A stretch of DNA of 64,000 nt from assembly GCF_014075995.1 (NCBI RefSeq), contig NZ_CP055153.1, positions 4,588,001 through 4,652,000 on the forward strand, given 5' to 3'. Position numbers and translations under genes: made by a program. Position 1 is the first letter of the stretch; every line of letters begins with the position of its first letter. This document shows positions 30,262 through 39,693 of the stretch, piece after piece. The notes under the pieces are model-generated. The model saw nothing but the letters and a program-made list of their open reading frames with translations, was not told the DNA's origin and searched no databases. The DNA comes from Adhaeribacter radiodurans. Its GTDB lineage: Bacteria > Bacteroidota > Bacteroidia > Cytophagales > Hymenobacteraceae.

Positions 30262-31773
30262 ATGAAAAATTTCATTTCTATTCCGTCTGATTACTTACCC
30301 CAGTACGATGAATTGTACGTTATCTCGGATTTGCATTTGGGAGGTACTACTGGCTTTCAGATTTTTAATGCGGGTAAGGAATTAGCAAAATTTATTTTGT
30401 TTTTGCGGGAAAAAGATCCGGAAAAGAAAATTGCTTTGCTGATAAACGGTGATGTAGTGGACTTTCTGGCGGAAAAACCGGCTTCTACTTTCGATCCGCA
30501 GGGAGCCCTAGATAAATTAGATCGGATTAGGAATGATTCCTCTTTTGTAATGATTTGGGATGCCTTACAAAGTTTGGTGGCTACTCCCAATCGCTATTTA
30601 ATAATTAATTTAGGCAATCATGATTTGGAATTGGCGCTGCCTTGGGTGCGGGCGCATTTTCTTCAAATTTTATCTCAGGGTAACGAAGCGGCCCAAGGAA
30701 GAATTACTTTATCTTTTGAAGGAGCGGGTTATATTTGCCGCGTAGGCAAGGCCCAGGTACTTTGCGTACATGGCAACGAAGTAGACGAATGGAATGTAGC
30801 CGATTACGAAACTATCCGGCGGATTGGTCGGGATATTACCCAAGGGCGACCGGTAGAAAGCTGGATTCCGAATGCCGGCACTCAACTGGTAATTCAAATT
30901 ATGAATAACCTTAAAAGTAAATTTCCTTTTATTGATTTACTTAAACCCGAAGCGCAGGCAGTACTTCCTACTCTTCTGGCCCTGGATCCGGAACAACAAG
31001 ATAAGCTAAGTGCTATTGCAGCCACCGCCCGCCGGCTTTTGTGGGATAAAATAAAAATAGCCACTGGTTTTTTAGGCCCGGCAGCAAAAGAAGCAGCAAA
31101 AGAACTTACCCTACTGGATACAGACCAGCTAGCAATTTACCCTTCTGATGCCTACTATCTTACCGGAAAAACCAATAATGCAATAGATCACCAACAATAC
31201 GCAGCCGAGCTAATGAACCTGACGGAGGAAAGGCTACGAAACAACGTACACCCGGTAGCCTTAATCGAGCAGGATTTGCGAAACCAAATTTTGGGTTTTT
31301 CTTCGGCCATTATAAAATTAATTAGAGGCGAAAACAGAAGTGAGGTGTTGCGGGAAGCACTCGAAAAGCTTCAGGAAGATCGTACTTTCGACTTAAAATC
31401 AGAGGATGAAACCTTCCACCGCTTAGACGAGCAAATGGGCGACAACTTTGATTTTATTATTGCTGGCCATACGCACCTGGAACGAGCTTTACCCCGGCAG
31501 AAGAAGAAAGGCTGGTACTATAATAGTGGTACCTGGGTACAGTTAATACAACTTAAAAAAGAAGTATTGCAAAACCAAACTGCTTTTGAGCAGGTATTTA
31601 ACTCCTTAAAAGCAGGAACCATGGAGGCTCTGAAACCCTACGTAAACCAACGTTTAACGGTAGTAGTTATTACTTCAGAAGGGCAAACAACTAAAGGCCA
31701 ATTGCAGCACGTTGAACTGAACACTTCCGGAGAGTTGGTATTTAGTAATATTCCTGAAAGTAAATCGAGTTAG
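30262..31773 (+). CDS. Calcineurin-like metallophosphoesterase
   Basis: A 503-residue cytoplasmic metallophosphoesterase. All metal-binding blocks are present: SDLHLGG (Asp23, His25), NGDVVDF, GNHD (Asn119, His120, Asp121), CVHGNEVD, and GHTH (His403, His405). The roughly 230 residues between the VHGNE and GHTH blocks are much longer than in UDP-diacylglucosamine hydrolases and largely helical, so this is a distinct, longer subfamily. A tail of about 80 residues after GHTH is beta-rich (LTVVVITSEGQTTKG). The substrate could be a nucleotide, phospholipid or phosphoprotein. It lies between the subtilase and CHAT genes, 108 bases before the latter. Confidence 0.88.
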   Translation: MKNFISIPSDYLPQYDELYVISDLHLGGTTGFQIFNAGKELAKFILFLREKDPEKKIALLINGDVVDFLAEKPASTFDPQGALDKLDRIRNDSSFVMIWDALQSLVATPNRYLIINLGNHDLELALPWVRAHFLQILSQGNEAAQGRITLSFEGAGYICRVGKAQVLCVHGNEVDEWNVADYETIRRIGRDITQGRPVESWIPNAGTQLVIQIMNNLKSKFPFIDLLKPEAQAVLPTLLALDPEQQDKLSAIAATARRLLWDKIKIATGFLGPAAKEAAKELTLLDTDQLAIYPSDAYYLTGKTNNAIDHQQYAAELMNLTEERLRNNVHPVALIEQDLRNQILGFSSAIIKLIRGENRSEVLREALEKLQEDRTFDLKSEDETFHRLDEQMGDNFDFIIAGHTHLERALPRQKKKGWYYNSGTWVQLIQLKKEVLQNQTAFEQVFNSLKAGTMEALKPYVNQRLTVVVITSEGQTTKGQLQHVELNTSGELVFSNIPESKSS

Positions 31774-31881
31774 AGAGATAAAATTTTCTTTATTTCTAAT
31801 TCATAATTGCTAATTTTTAGTTTACAAAAGTACCAACACTCCATTCTAAGCTTATTTGTTGAAGTAAATAATCTAAAAACC

Positions 31882-33933
31882 ATGCGCACCATCACGCTTG
31901 AACTATTACGCCACGGTCCGGCCCATAACCAGTTGCTTTCGCCGCTAACGCCTTATCTGGCTTTGTGCGAGAACCACGGGGCGGTTACCATTACCGTGCC
32001 GTTTGAGCACAACCAGTTCCTGCACCGATTAAGCGCGCTCGGTTATAAATTAGGCGAAGAATCCAGAATTTTTCAATTAAATGATACCGCCCGGGTTCTG
32101 GGCGAGATTTTGGGCAACATTCCCGGTTTAACCGCTGAATCGGGTAAAGACGATGATTCGGATGATAATTTAACGCACTTGCGGCTGATTATTTCGGCTT
32201 CGGAACTGGCCTTATTGCCTTTTGAGTTGGCTTTGTCGCCGAATGGTTTGCCCGGCTCTGGTCAGCATTTGTTATTACAGCCCCAAATGCCCATTTGCTT
32301 AACCCGCGAAATCCGCCGGGTTCCCGGCGAACAATTGCAACGGCCTTTAAAACCCCGCATTCTTTTTATTGCCGCTTCTCCGCCGGAGGTGGGAGAAATA
32401 CCCGTAGAATCGCATTTGTTAACTTTGCGCCGATTAATTACGCCCTGGGTTAAATATTTTGATACCGACGACAAAGAAACGCAACGGCAGCGCATTGATG
32501 AGCATCTGGTTTTCCTGCCGGGTGCCTCCGTTGAAGAAATAGAAAAACAATGCGCTACCAATACTTTTACGCACATTCATATTCTGGCGCACGGGGTAGA
32601 ACGCCGCGAAAACTACGATACCCGTTTTTTTCTGGCTTTACACAATGCCCATGATCCTTACAAAACCGAGTACATTAGTGGCGCACGTTTGGCCACCGCT
32701 TTACGCCCTTCTCAACGGCCCGATAGTGGCGGATTAGCCAAGCCGGTGGTAGTAACGCTTGCCAGTTGCGATAGCGGCAATGTAGGTTCGGTAGCGGGAG
32801 CGGGAGCCAGTATTGCCCATGCCTTGCACGAATCGGGCATTCCCATGGTGGTGGCAGGTCAGTTTCCGCTTACTTTTGCCGGTTCCGTTTGTTTAACCGA
32901 TTGTTTGTACGAAGGATTACTCTGGGGTACGGACCCGCGGAGGCTGCTCTACGATTTACGACGGCGACTTTACGCTCAATTTCAGGATAAACACGATTGG
33001 GCCAGTCTTACTGCTTACGTATCGCTGCCGCCCAACTTTGAGCAACAATTGGCAGAAGTGCAAATTGCCCAGGCTTTACGCAGTATTAATGCCGCCATGA
33101 ATCACGCCGACGAAGCTACCCGGCGGGTCTTTGCTCGCATTATGGCCCGACGCACGGCGGCCGATCCCAGTTCGGCTGCGAACCAAAGCAACGAAGAGGA
33201 TGTAAAAAATTTATTAACCAATGCCTGGGAAAAAATAAAAGAAGCCAAGAAAAAACTCGAACGTTTGTTAACCCGCCTCCCCGATAAAAAATTAGAAATT
33301 TACGGGTTAATGGCGAGTACTGAGAAACGGCAAGCCGAAATTCTATTTTCCATCTCCCGCAGTTCATTCATAGATGATAAAACCCGTCAGCAAAACAAAA
33401 AAGAATCGCTCGACTTGCTGCAAAAAGCCCAGGATTATTATTGGAAAACTTTTATGCTTGATCGCTCTCAAAGCTGGGCTTTAGTGCAATATCTATCGCT
33501 TACCTTGCTCTTTCACAAGCTGCATTTCGACCCTAACCACCAGCACAAAGTTGCCTTCCCGGATGACAACGAAGCCGAAACCGAAAAAAAATTAGCAAAT
33601 CTGCATACCATGGCTATCCTGTTATCGGAATATGATTTACGTAACCCGGATCGTGCCCGGGCCACTTGGGCGCACAGCAACTTAATTGAATTATATTTAC
33701 TTTCTTCCCTCGTGCAACCTGCTCCCGAAGATGCCTGGAATCAAGCTATAAAATATACTTATGATTTTCTGGATCTGGCGGGCCGCGATTCTTTTGCCGT
33801 TTATTCTACCCGCCGGCAAATGCTGCGCTATGTAGAATGGTTTAAAGAATTAGCTGATTTGGGTAACCTGCCTCTACTGGCCGATGAAATTTTTAATAAG
33901 TTTCCGGAAGATGTTGAGGATGCCTGGAAGTAA
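31882..33933 (+). CDS. CHAT-domain (caspase-like) protein
   Basis: A 683-residue protein from the ATG at 31882 (MRTITLELLRHGP). The CHAT peptidase domain spans about residues 85-400. The predicted catalytic dyad is His237 in HIHILAHG and Cys296 in VVTLASCDSG, followed by the conserved GAGASIAHAL-ESGIPMVVAGQFPL and the LYEGLLWG segment. The N-terminal 80 residues form a small beta domain. The C-terminal half (about 430-683) is helical with a highly charged stretch (EKIKEAKKKLERLL) and TPR/DUF4071-like character. CHAT proteins are caspase/separase-clan cysteine proteases found in bacterial conflict and cell-death systems. No signal peptide is seen. Confidence 0.88.
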   Translation: MRTITLELLRHGPAHNQLLSPLTPYLALCENHGAVTITVPFEHNQFLHRLSALGYKLGEESRIFQLNDTARVLGEILGNIPGLTAESGKDDDSDDNLTHLRLIISASELALLPFELALSPNGLPGSGQHLLLQPQMPICLTREIRRVPGEQLQRPLKPRILFIAASPPEVGEIPVESHLLTLRRLITPWVKYFDTDDKETQRQRIDEHLVFLPGASVEEIEKQCATNTFTHIHILAHGVERRENYDTRFFLALHNAHDPYKTEYISGARLATALRPSQRPDSGGLAKPVVVTLASCDSGNVGSVAGAGASIAHALHESGIPMVVAGQFPLTFAGSVCLTDCLYEGLLWGTDPRRLLYDLRRRLYAQFQDKHDWASLTAYVSLPPNFEQQLAEVQIAQALRSINAAMNHADEATRRVFARIMARRTAADPSSAANQSNEEDVKNLLTNAWEKIKEAKKKLERLLTRLPDKKLEIYGLMASTEKRQAEILFSISRSSFIDDKTRQQNKKESLDLLQKAQDYYWKTFMLDRSQSWALVQYLSLTLLFHKLHFDPNHQHKVAFPDDNEAETEKKLANLHTMAILLSEYDLRNPDRARATWAHSNLIELYLLSSLVQPAPEDAWNQAIKYTYDFLDLAGRDSFAVYSTRRQMLRYVEWFKELADLGNLPLLADEIFNKFPEDVEDAWK

Positions 33934-34281
33934 AAAAGCTAAACAACTAATTATTAAGTCTTAACATATAAATTTTCAAATAATCCTTTAGCAGTTTTAT
34001 AAATAAAAAGTTACATTTACTATACCCGTAAAAAGTAGATAGTATAATTCTATTTTCTACCGCTGTCCTTTTGCAAGCTTTTAAATAATAGTATCAAAAT
34101 TCAAAAGGCAACCTTTATTTTAGTATTTTTTCTACTCTCCTGGTAAGTCCTAAAAACAGATTCCCACTTCTATTTTAGGCGCTTGCTATCCATTTATTCT
34201 TATTGGTGCGACCAGAATCTTTTTGCATTCTGCGGATATAACCTGCTCCCGCAACGGCTTTCGGTTTTTAATACTATTATT
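33934..34281. other. AT-rich gap before the hydrolase operon
   Basis: About 350 AT-rich bases with no gene. It probably carries the promoter for the alpha/beta hydrolase and following genes. Confidence 0.45.
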
Positions 34282-35337
34282 ATGAACAGCCAAAATTACA
34301 CGGTAAAAAATCACGAGGTAGAAGTAATTCCCTTTACTGCCTCAGATGGTTTTTTGTGCAACCTCATTAATTTAAAATCGGCCAAAGTACCCGATAAAGG
34401 CCCGGTTTTACTGGTACACGGTGCCGGGGTACGAGCCAGCATTTTTTTGGCTCCGGTGCCGCAAAATATTGTGGAATTTTTAACCGAGGCCGGTTTCGAT
34501 GTATGGCTGGAAAACTGGCGTGCCAGTATCGACTTTGCCCCTAACCCATGGACCCTCGACCAGGCGGCTTTATACGACCATCCGGCGGCGGTTAAAAAAA
34601 TAGTAGAATTAACCGGGGCTAAAACCATTAAAGCCATTATTCATTGCCAGGGGTCTACCAGTTTTATGATGGCGGCGGTGCAAGGTTTATTACCCGAGGT
34701 AAGTACGATTGTGTCGAATGCGGTATCACTGCACCCGGTAGTACCTCCTTTTTCCCGGTTTAAATTAGGTTATATGGTACCCGTAGTGGGCGGACTTACT
34801 TCTTACCTGAACCCACAATGGGGGCTCCACGCGCCTACCCTTACGGCTAAAATGCTGAATGCTCTGGTAAAACTCACCCACCACGAATGCGAAAACCAGG
34901 TGTGCAAACAGGTAAGTTTTACTTATGGTACGGGCTTTCCGGCCCTTTGGCGGCACGAGAACCTGAACGAAGAAACCCACGAATGGCTAAAGCAGGAATT
35001 TGCGCACGTACCCTTAACTTTTTACAAACAGATGAAACAGTCGGTACGAGCGGGACATTTGCTATCGGCGGGAGAAACGGGAGAAAAAAGTAAAAAAGTA
35101 ATTTCGTATGTCGCAAATCAACCGGCTACCCAAGCTCGCATCTCGTTTTTTGCCGGCGAACAAAACTTGTGCTTTTTGCCCTCCAGTCAGGTAAAAAGTT
35201 ACCAATACTTCAACCACCTCCGGCGCAATTTTCACAAACTTCGCCTTATTCCCCGCTACAGTCACCTGGATATTTTTATGGGAAAAGAAGCTTACCGCGA
35301 TGTTTTTCCGCTGATGCTACAAGATTTAAGTAATTAG
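34282..35337 (+). CDS. Alpha/beta hydrolase with Cys in the nucleophile position
   Basis: A 351-residue alpha/beta hydrolase from the ATG at 34282 (MNSQNYTVKNHEVEV). VLLVHGAGVRASIF is the oxyanion-hole segment and FDVWLENWRAS follows. The nucleophile elbow reads IIHCQGSTSF, which places Cys122 where lipases have Ser; PHA synthases use such a Cys. The closing His is in RYSHLDIF. The sequence resembles hydrolase domains found next to or fused with cholesterol-oxidase-like GMC enzymes, and such a GMC gene lies downstream. It may act on an acyl thioester or a sterol/terpenoid ester; this is inference. There is no signal peptide. Confidence 0.85.
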   Translation: MNSQNYTVKNHEVEVIPFTASDGFLCNLINLKSAKVPDKGPVLLVHGAGVRASIFLAPVPQNIVEFLTEAGFDVWLENWRASIDFAPNPWTLDQAALYDHPAAVKKIVELTGAKTIKAIIHCQGSTSFMMAAVQGLLPEVSTIVSNAVSLHPVVPPFSRFKLGYMVPVVGGLTSYLNPQWGLHAPTLTAKMLNALVKLTHHECENQVCKQVSFTYGTGFPALWRHENLNEETHEWLKQEFAHVPLTFYKQMKQSVRAGHLLSAGETGEKSKKVISYVANQPATQARISFFAGEQNLCFLPSSQVKSYQYFNHLRRNFHKLRLIPRYSHLDIFMGKEAYRDVFPLMLQDLSN

Positions 35338-35546
35338 TCCATAGTCCATAGACAACAGTCCACAGTTATAAACATTTGATTATTAAAAATTACTAAATGC
35401 AATATCCGTCAACTTAAAATTAACTTATCCCTATTGCTTAGTCAATTTTAAAATGGCGGATTGGTTCACTTAAAACACGCTGACTAACAACAAATTTCAC
35501 CTATGGACTATCGTCTGTCGACTATCGACTATGGACTATGGACTAA
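35334..35546. repeat. TIR element with TCCATAG repeats
   Basis: A 213-base segment bounded by perfect 18-base inverted repeats (35334-35351 and 35529-35546, TTAGTCCATAGTCCATAG and complement). Each arm contains a short tandem TCCATAG motif that continues inwards in degenerate form. It starts inside the last bases of the hydrolase gene, so the insertion may have supplied its stop codon. No open frame is inside. Confidence 0.75.
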
Positions 35547-35655
35547 ACAATTGAACCCTCAACGAAATCAGTAAAAGTAAAATTTATGCTATTCTCCTAT
35601 CCATCAGAATCTTTACAATCGAACAACGAACAACCAATAACTAACAACTATTACA

Positions 35656-36552
35656 ATGGCTATCCCTAAAAGATTATTAAAGCAGACCGGTAGATTTGCC
35701 CGGGTAGATGGCATCCCCTATGCTTTACCGGTAAACTCAGATAATGCGGCGGTAATTATGGCCGCATTCCCGGCTAACTACGAAATAGCCCGGTCTTTAT
35801 TGCCAGGCAACGAAGTGCATCCGGTACGTTTGTTAAATGGCAAAGCTGTTTTTTTAGTTACCGTAGTAGATTACCGGAAAACCGATATTGGTAAATACAT
35901 TGAATACAGCATTGCTTTAGCCTGCACCCACGGTTCCCGGCCGGCGCCGAAATTGCTGCCGGCTTTATTTATAAAATCTTACCAAACCGGGCAGTACATT
36001 TTAGATTTACCCGTTAGCACCGAAATTTCGGTAAAAGGCGGTAAAGGAATTTGGGGCATGCCCAAGCACCAGGCCAACCTGGATTTTATCGAAGGCTTGG
36101 ACCTGATTAGTGCGCAATACGATTTAGAAGGAGAAATGGTAATGCGGCTGGATGTAAACCGTCCGTCGGGCTTAAAGCTGCCCATAAACATGGGAGCCGC
36201 TAATTATTGCCAGTTCCGGGGTATGCTCATGAAATCCTATATCTATTTTAAAGGCAAAGCCAGCATTACTTTAAATAAGAAAAACGCAGCCAGTGTTACC
36301 TTTGGCAATCACCCTAAAGCCACCATTTTAAAAAATCTGCAAGTAGAAAACCAGCCGCTCTTTACCGCCTATATTCCTAAAGCCACCGGCGTGCTCGACG
36401 ATTATTTTGAAAGTTGGTTTTTGAGTTATCCGCAATTACCCACCACCGGGCCCGAAGGTTTAGAAAGTGTGATTGATTTAGGTTTAGGCGAAGAATGGCT
36501 CGAAAATCCTAACCGGATGCGCGTTACTAAACCCCAGATAGCTGGAGCTTAA
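35656..36552 (+). CDS. Acetoacetate decarboxylase-family protein
   Basis: A 298-residue protein of the acetoacetate decarboxylase fold. The segment around GKGIWGMPKHQA corresponds to the family's (R/K)xIxGxPKK motif that carries the Schiff-base Lys. True decarboxylases have Lys-Lys while here it is Lys-His, so activity may differ (ADC-like lyases and aldolases are known). No signal peptide is visible. It is followed 17 bases later by a membrane-protein gene, which indicates an operon. With GMC oxidase and hydrolase neighbours it could process a beta-keto product; this is inference. Confidence 0.85.
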   Translation: MAIPKRLLKQTGRFARVDGIPYALPVNSDNAAVIMAAFPANYEIARSLLPGNEVHPVRLLNGKAVFLVTVVDYRKTDIGKYIEYSIALACTHGSRPAPKLLPALFIKSYQTGQYILDLPVSTEISVKGGKGIWGMPKHQANLDFIEGLDLISAQYDLEGEMVMRLDVNRPSGLKLPINMGAANYCQFRGMLMKSYIYFKGKASITLNKKNAASVTFGNHPKATILKNLQVENQPLFTAYIPKATGVLDDYFESWFLSYPQLPTTGPEGLESVIDLGLGEEWLENPNRMRVTKPQIAGA

Positions 36553-36569
36553 CCTTAAATTTTAGTGCT

Positions 36570-37106
36570 ATGATAAACCAAACAAAAAAATTACTACTAG
36601 GAATCAATCATTCTCTTTTATTCTTATGTACCGCCATGTATTTGGGCACCGGTTGGTCATTGGTTTTATTTTCCTTTCCGGTTTCCGACCAGCTCACTCC
36701 CGCTAATTATTACCTGCAGTTTGTGCCGCAAGTAACCGCCGCTACTAAATTTTTCACCTACATGACTTTGGTAATGATTGGCGCCTCCCTGATTATGATT
36801 ATTGCCGAATGGCGAAGCAACCTGCGGTGGTATCCTATTGGCGTATTACTCGGCGTAACTATGGCTACTGCTCTCACCATCATTTACATTATTCCTTACA
36901 ACGAGCAAATGAGTGCCGGTATAACCAATGAAGATATTCTGCGCGATGTTCTGCAAAAATGGATGCGGCTAAACGTGATTCGCGTGAGCCTCTGGACGGC
37001 GCAGTGGCTTTGCATGATGGCTTATTTTTTTACTAAATACCTGAACTATGATACTGGAACAACTGCCTACCGCACCTATTACGCAAAAGCAAAAATGGCT
37101 CTATAA
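36570..37106 (+). CDS. Four-helix membrane protein, DUF1772-like
   Basis: A 178-residue integral membrane protein with four predicted transmembrane helices (about residues 12-30, 62-82, 88-110 and 137-156). The layout and the long polar loop after helix 1 resemble DUF1772/anthrone-oxygenase-like proteins, but I cannot confirm family membership by eye. It lies directly behind the decarboxylase-like gene and overlaps the next gene by 59 bases. The function is probably an accessory membrane component or a cofactor-free oxygenase (speculative). Confidence 0.75.
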   Translation: MINQTKKLLLGINHSLLFLCTAMYLGTGWSLVLFSFPVSDQLTPANYYLQFVPQVTAATKFFTYMTLVMIGASLIMIIAEWRSNLRWYPIGVLLGVTMATALTIIYIIPYNEQMSAGITNEDILRDVLQKWMRLNVIRVSLWTAQWLCMMAYFFTKYLNYDTGTTAYRTYYAKAKMAL

Positions 37107-37473
37107 AATTATTTTGTTCATTGCCTGGATAACCATCCTGAGTGGCTTAGGCCAGGTACTGGCTGCCCCTTTTATCTTAAACCTGGTGGGGGCCGATCAA
37201 GATAAAACCAGTGCGCACTTTTTTGCCATTATTGGCATGTTTATGTTTTTATTCGGTGGCTTGCTGGTGCAAGTATTAACTAGCCGCCGAAAAGATCCTA
37301 CCCCCGTTTTCTGGTGTGCCTTGCAAAAATTGGGGGCCGCTCTTGCCGTAGGTTTAGGAGTGTACCACGCTGTATTTAGCGCCATAGTCTTAGGTATTGC
37401 CGCTTTCGATTTATTATCGGGAGTATTATTAATTATTTATTGGCGAAACCTGGACCATTATAACAACTGGTGA
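37048..37473 (+). CDS. Small four-helix membrane protein, unknown family
   Basis: A 141-residue protein with about four hydrophobic helices (near 18-42, 56-76, 90-110 and 112-132). The only in-frame ATG before the first helix is at 37048, which overlaps the upstream gene by 59 bases in another frame, an unusually long overlap that suggests translational coupling. I do not recognise the family. Its position within the lipid-enzyme series suggests a membrane-associated role. Confidence 0.7.
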   Translation: MILEQLPTAPITQKQKWLYKIILFIAWITILSGLGQVLAAPFILNLVGADQDKTSAHFFAIIGMFMFLFGGLLVQVLTSRRKDPTPVFWCALQKLGAALAVGLGVYHAVFSAIVLGIAAFDLLSGVLLIIYWRNLDHYNNW

Positions 37474-37524
37474 AAAAGTAGTTGCTGGTTGTTGGTTGCT
37501 GGTTGTTCGCAGGCAATAAACTGA

Positions 37525-37665
37525 CGCGAGCGTCCACGCTCGTGTCTACCCATTTGGTAGGCCTCTGGCCGGGCGAACCGATAAGTTTTTCTTAAATGCA
37601 AATCAGCAACTGTTTTCAACCGGCCAGAGGCCGGACGATAAGCATCACAAGCGAAGACGCTCGCG
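37525..37665. repeat. REP/BIME-like palindromic element, copy B
   Basis: A 141-base element whose ends match the reverse complement of copy A (14330-14467): GCGAGCGTCCACGCTCGTGTCTA at one side and GGACGATAAGCATCAC at the other, with the inner pair GGCCTCTGGCCG / CGGCCAGAGGCC. The central 40 or so bases are unrelated between copies. It separates the two groups of small membrane-protein genes. Confidence 0.85.
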
Positions 37666-37801
37666 ATAGGATTATAAACTTCGCCGGCTCCGGGGCAAAC
37701 ACGACGAACTAATCAAACAAGTTAGCACCGCCAACTGGAGCTCTGAAAAGGCTGCAAAGAAAGACAGTTAATTACCAATTAGTAAAAAACTAAACCCAAA
37801 C

Positions 37802-38218
37802 ATGAAATTCCTGGCCTATTTCTTCTTCTATACTTACGTGGGCTTACTCCTGCTAGCGGGTATTTGGGGAGCATTTGGCGCAGCCAGATTAGATCAGGAA
37901 TTACTTTTTCAATTTAATGTAAAGCAGGTAAATGCCACTACAGCGGCCAGTATTTTAACGCAATACCGGTTTTTACGACTGCTCGAATTTGGGTTTGGCT
38001 TGTTTGCTATTCAATTCCGGAAAGAGATTTTTTCCATAACTCCTTTTAACCGGTTGTTTACCGGCATTATGTTTTTAGGAGCCTTGGTGCGGGTATTATC
38101 TTATTTTGCAGATGGCCCGCCGCTTTGGATATTTTACTTTTTTGCCACTTACGAAATGGCAGGTGTGTTGCTGATTTTCCTTTACACCCGCCACAAATTA
38201 TTACCTTATAATGGTTAA
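37802..38218 (+). CDS. Small four-helix membrane protein (DUF4345-like)
   Basis: A 138-residue integral membrane protein with helices near residues 4-26, 58-74, 82-100 and 106-128, and GAFGAARLDQELL after helix 1. It resembles DUF4345-type proteins in size and layout; this is a weak assignment. It overlaps the patatin gene by 8 bases, so the two are co-translated. Confidence 0.75.
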   Translation: MKFLAYFFFYTYVGLLLLAGIWGAFGAARLDQELLFQFNVKQVNATTAASILTQYRFLRLLEFGFGLFAIQFRKEIFSITPFNRLFTGIMFLGALVRVLSYFADGPPLWIFYFFATYEMAGVLLIFLYTRHKLLPYNG

Positions 38219-39680
38219 ATCAAATTCCTTACCGTTCCGGGTTCCGGCAGGTTACCAAGGGCCAAAACGTTCCTTAATTTTGGCGGGTGGCGGTATGCGG
38301 TTGGCTTATCAGGCTGGCGTATTAAAAGCGCTTGAAGAACATGGCCTGTGCTTTCACCATGCCGACGGCACTTCCGGGGGAATTTTTAACGTAGCCATGC
38401 TGCTATCCGGACTCACTACTGACCAAATATGCCAGAATTGGCGCACCCTGCGCATAAAAGATTTTGTATCTTATTTTCCGTTTAAAGAATACCTCAATCC
38501 TTTCCGGTTAATGGCCTTTGGTGATGCTGATGGTTTGCTGCATAAAGTTTTTCCGCACTTGGGCATAAATATTACCAAAATAAACACCGAGCCAGATATT
38601 ACCGGCACTTTCAACGTTTGTAATTATTCTTATAAAATAAATGAAGCCATACCCCATCAACAGGTAAGTCTTTCTCATCTAATAGCGGGCGTATCGCTGC
38701 CTATTTTTATGCCAGCCGTTCAAATTAACAACGACTGGTACATCGATGCTGTCTGGATAAAAGATGCCAACCTGATGGAAGCCATTAAAAGAGGCGCCGA
38801 AGAAATCTGGCTCGTTTGGGCTATTGGCAATGAACACCAATACCGGAAAGGTTCTTTTAACCAATACGTTCACATGATTGAGATGAGCGCCAACGGTGCT
38901 CTATTCGCGGAATTTGACTATTTAAACGAACTAAATAACCGGATTAGAAAAGGAGATTCGCCTTACGGACAGAAAAATTTAATTCAGCTGCATATCGTCA
39001 AGCCCGAGTATCCCCTCCCCTTAGATACCGATTTGTATTTTAATAAAATAAACACCACCACGCTTATTGATTTGGGGTACGCCGATGCCAAAAACTATTT
39101 ATTGAACAATAGGAAAAACCCGGCCGCACCTTCGCCCCATTCCACTAAAATGAAATCTCCGGGCGTTGGTTTTTCGCTGCGATTTAAATTAACTGGCAAC
39201 TTATTCAACCAAATTACTACTATTCATCTATCGCTCACCCTGCCGGATATAGCTATTTTTATGCAGACGGAAGAGCCTTACCAATTAGCAGCGAATATCT
39301 ATTTAAGCCAGCAATCAAGATTCTGCTATGGCTACAATGGTACTTTTTTTACTAAAAACAATGCCGATCAAACCAATAAACAAGTTGAATTCGGATTTCA
39401 GGTTCAAGTAGAAGATCAAAAGTATTACCTCCGCGGCCAGGTTGATTTAAACGCTGACCGGTTACATAAATATCAAATTCCTATTAGTTTATACCAAGGC
39501 GCTAGTACCGCCGGCACCTTGCTTTCTACTACTATTTTTACCATTACTCCTGCGGATTATAAGTACTTCCGGAAAAGCCTACAATTTTACCATACCCCTA
39601 ACTGGTGGGCGAAAAGAAAAGCCAGCCGGGCTTTGCAAAACTATTTTTTAACCTATAAACAAATGCGGTTCACTTTATAA
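38211..39680 (+). CDS. Patatin-like phospholipase with C-terminal beta domain
   Basis: A 489-residue protein. Residues of about 20-300 form a patatin domain: the oxyanion loop GGGMRLAYQAGVLKAL, the nucleophile elbow DGTSGG with Ser55, and the acid in WYIDAVWIKD, where the usual Asp-Gly-Gly/Ala is Asp-Ala-Val. It should hydrolyse acyl lipids at the cytoplasmic face. Residues of about 320-470 are an extra beta-rich domain that seems related to the C-terminal domain of the adjacent GMC oxidoreductase (matching order: QTEEPYQL, YYLRGQV, ISLYQGAS, ITPADYKYF). It starts 8 bases inside the upstream membrane-protein gene, and the GMC gene follows after 13 bases. Confidence 0.9.
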   Translation: MVKSNSLPFRVPAGYQGPKRSLILAGGGMRLAYQAGVLKALEEHGLCFHHADGTSGGIFNVAMLLSGLTTDQICQNWRTLRIKDFVSYFPFKEYLNPFRLMAFGDADGLLHKVFPHLGINITKINTEPDITGTFNVCNYSYKINEAIPHQQVSLSHLIAGVSLPIFMPAVQINNDWYIDAVWIKDANLMEAIKRGAEEIWLVWAIGNEHQYRKGSFNQYVHMIEMSANGALFAEFDYLNELNNRIRKGDSPYGQKNLIQLHIVKPEYPLPLDTDLYFNKINTTTLIDLGYADAKNYLLNNRKNPAAPSPHSTKMKSPGVGFSLRFKLTGNLFNQITTIHLSLTLPDIAIFMQTEEPYQLAANIYLSQQSRFCYGYNGTFFTKNNADQTNKQVEFGFQVQVEDQKYYLRGQVDLNADRLHKYQIPISLYQGASTAGTLLSTTIFTITPADYKYFRKSLQFYHTPNWWAKRKASRALQNYFLTYKQMRFTL

Positions 39681-39693
39681 AAATTACAATACC

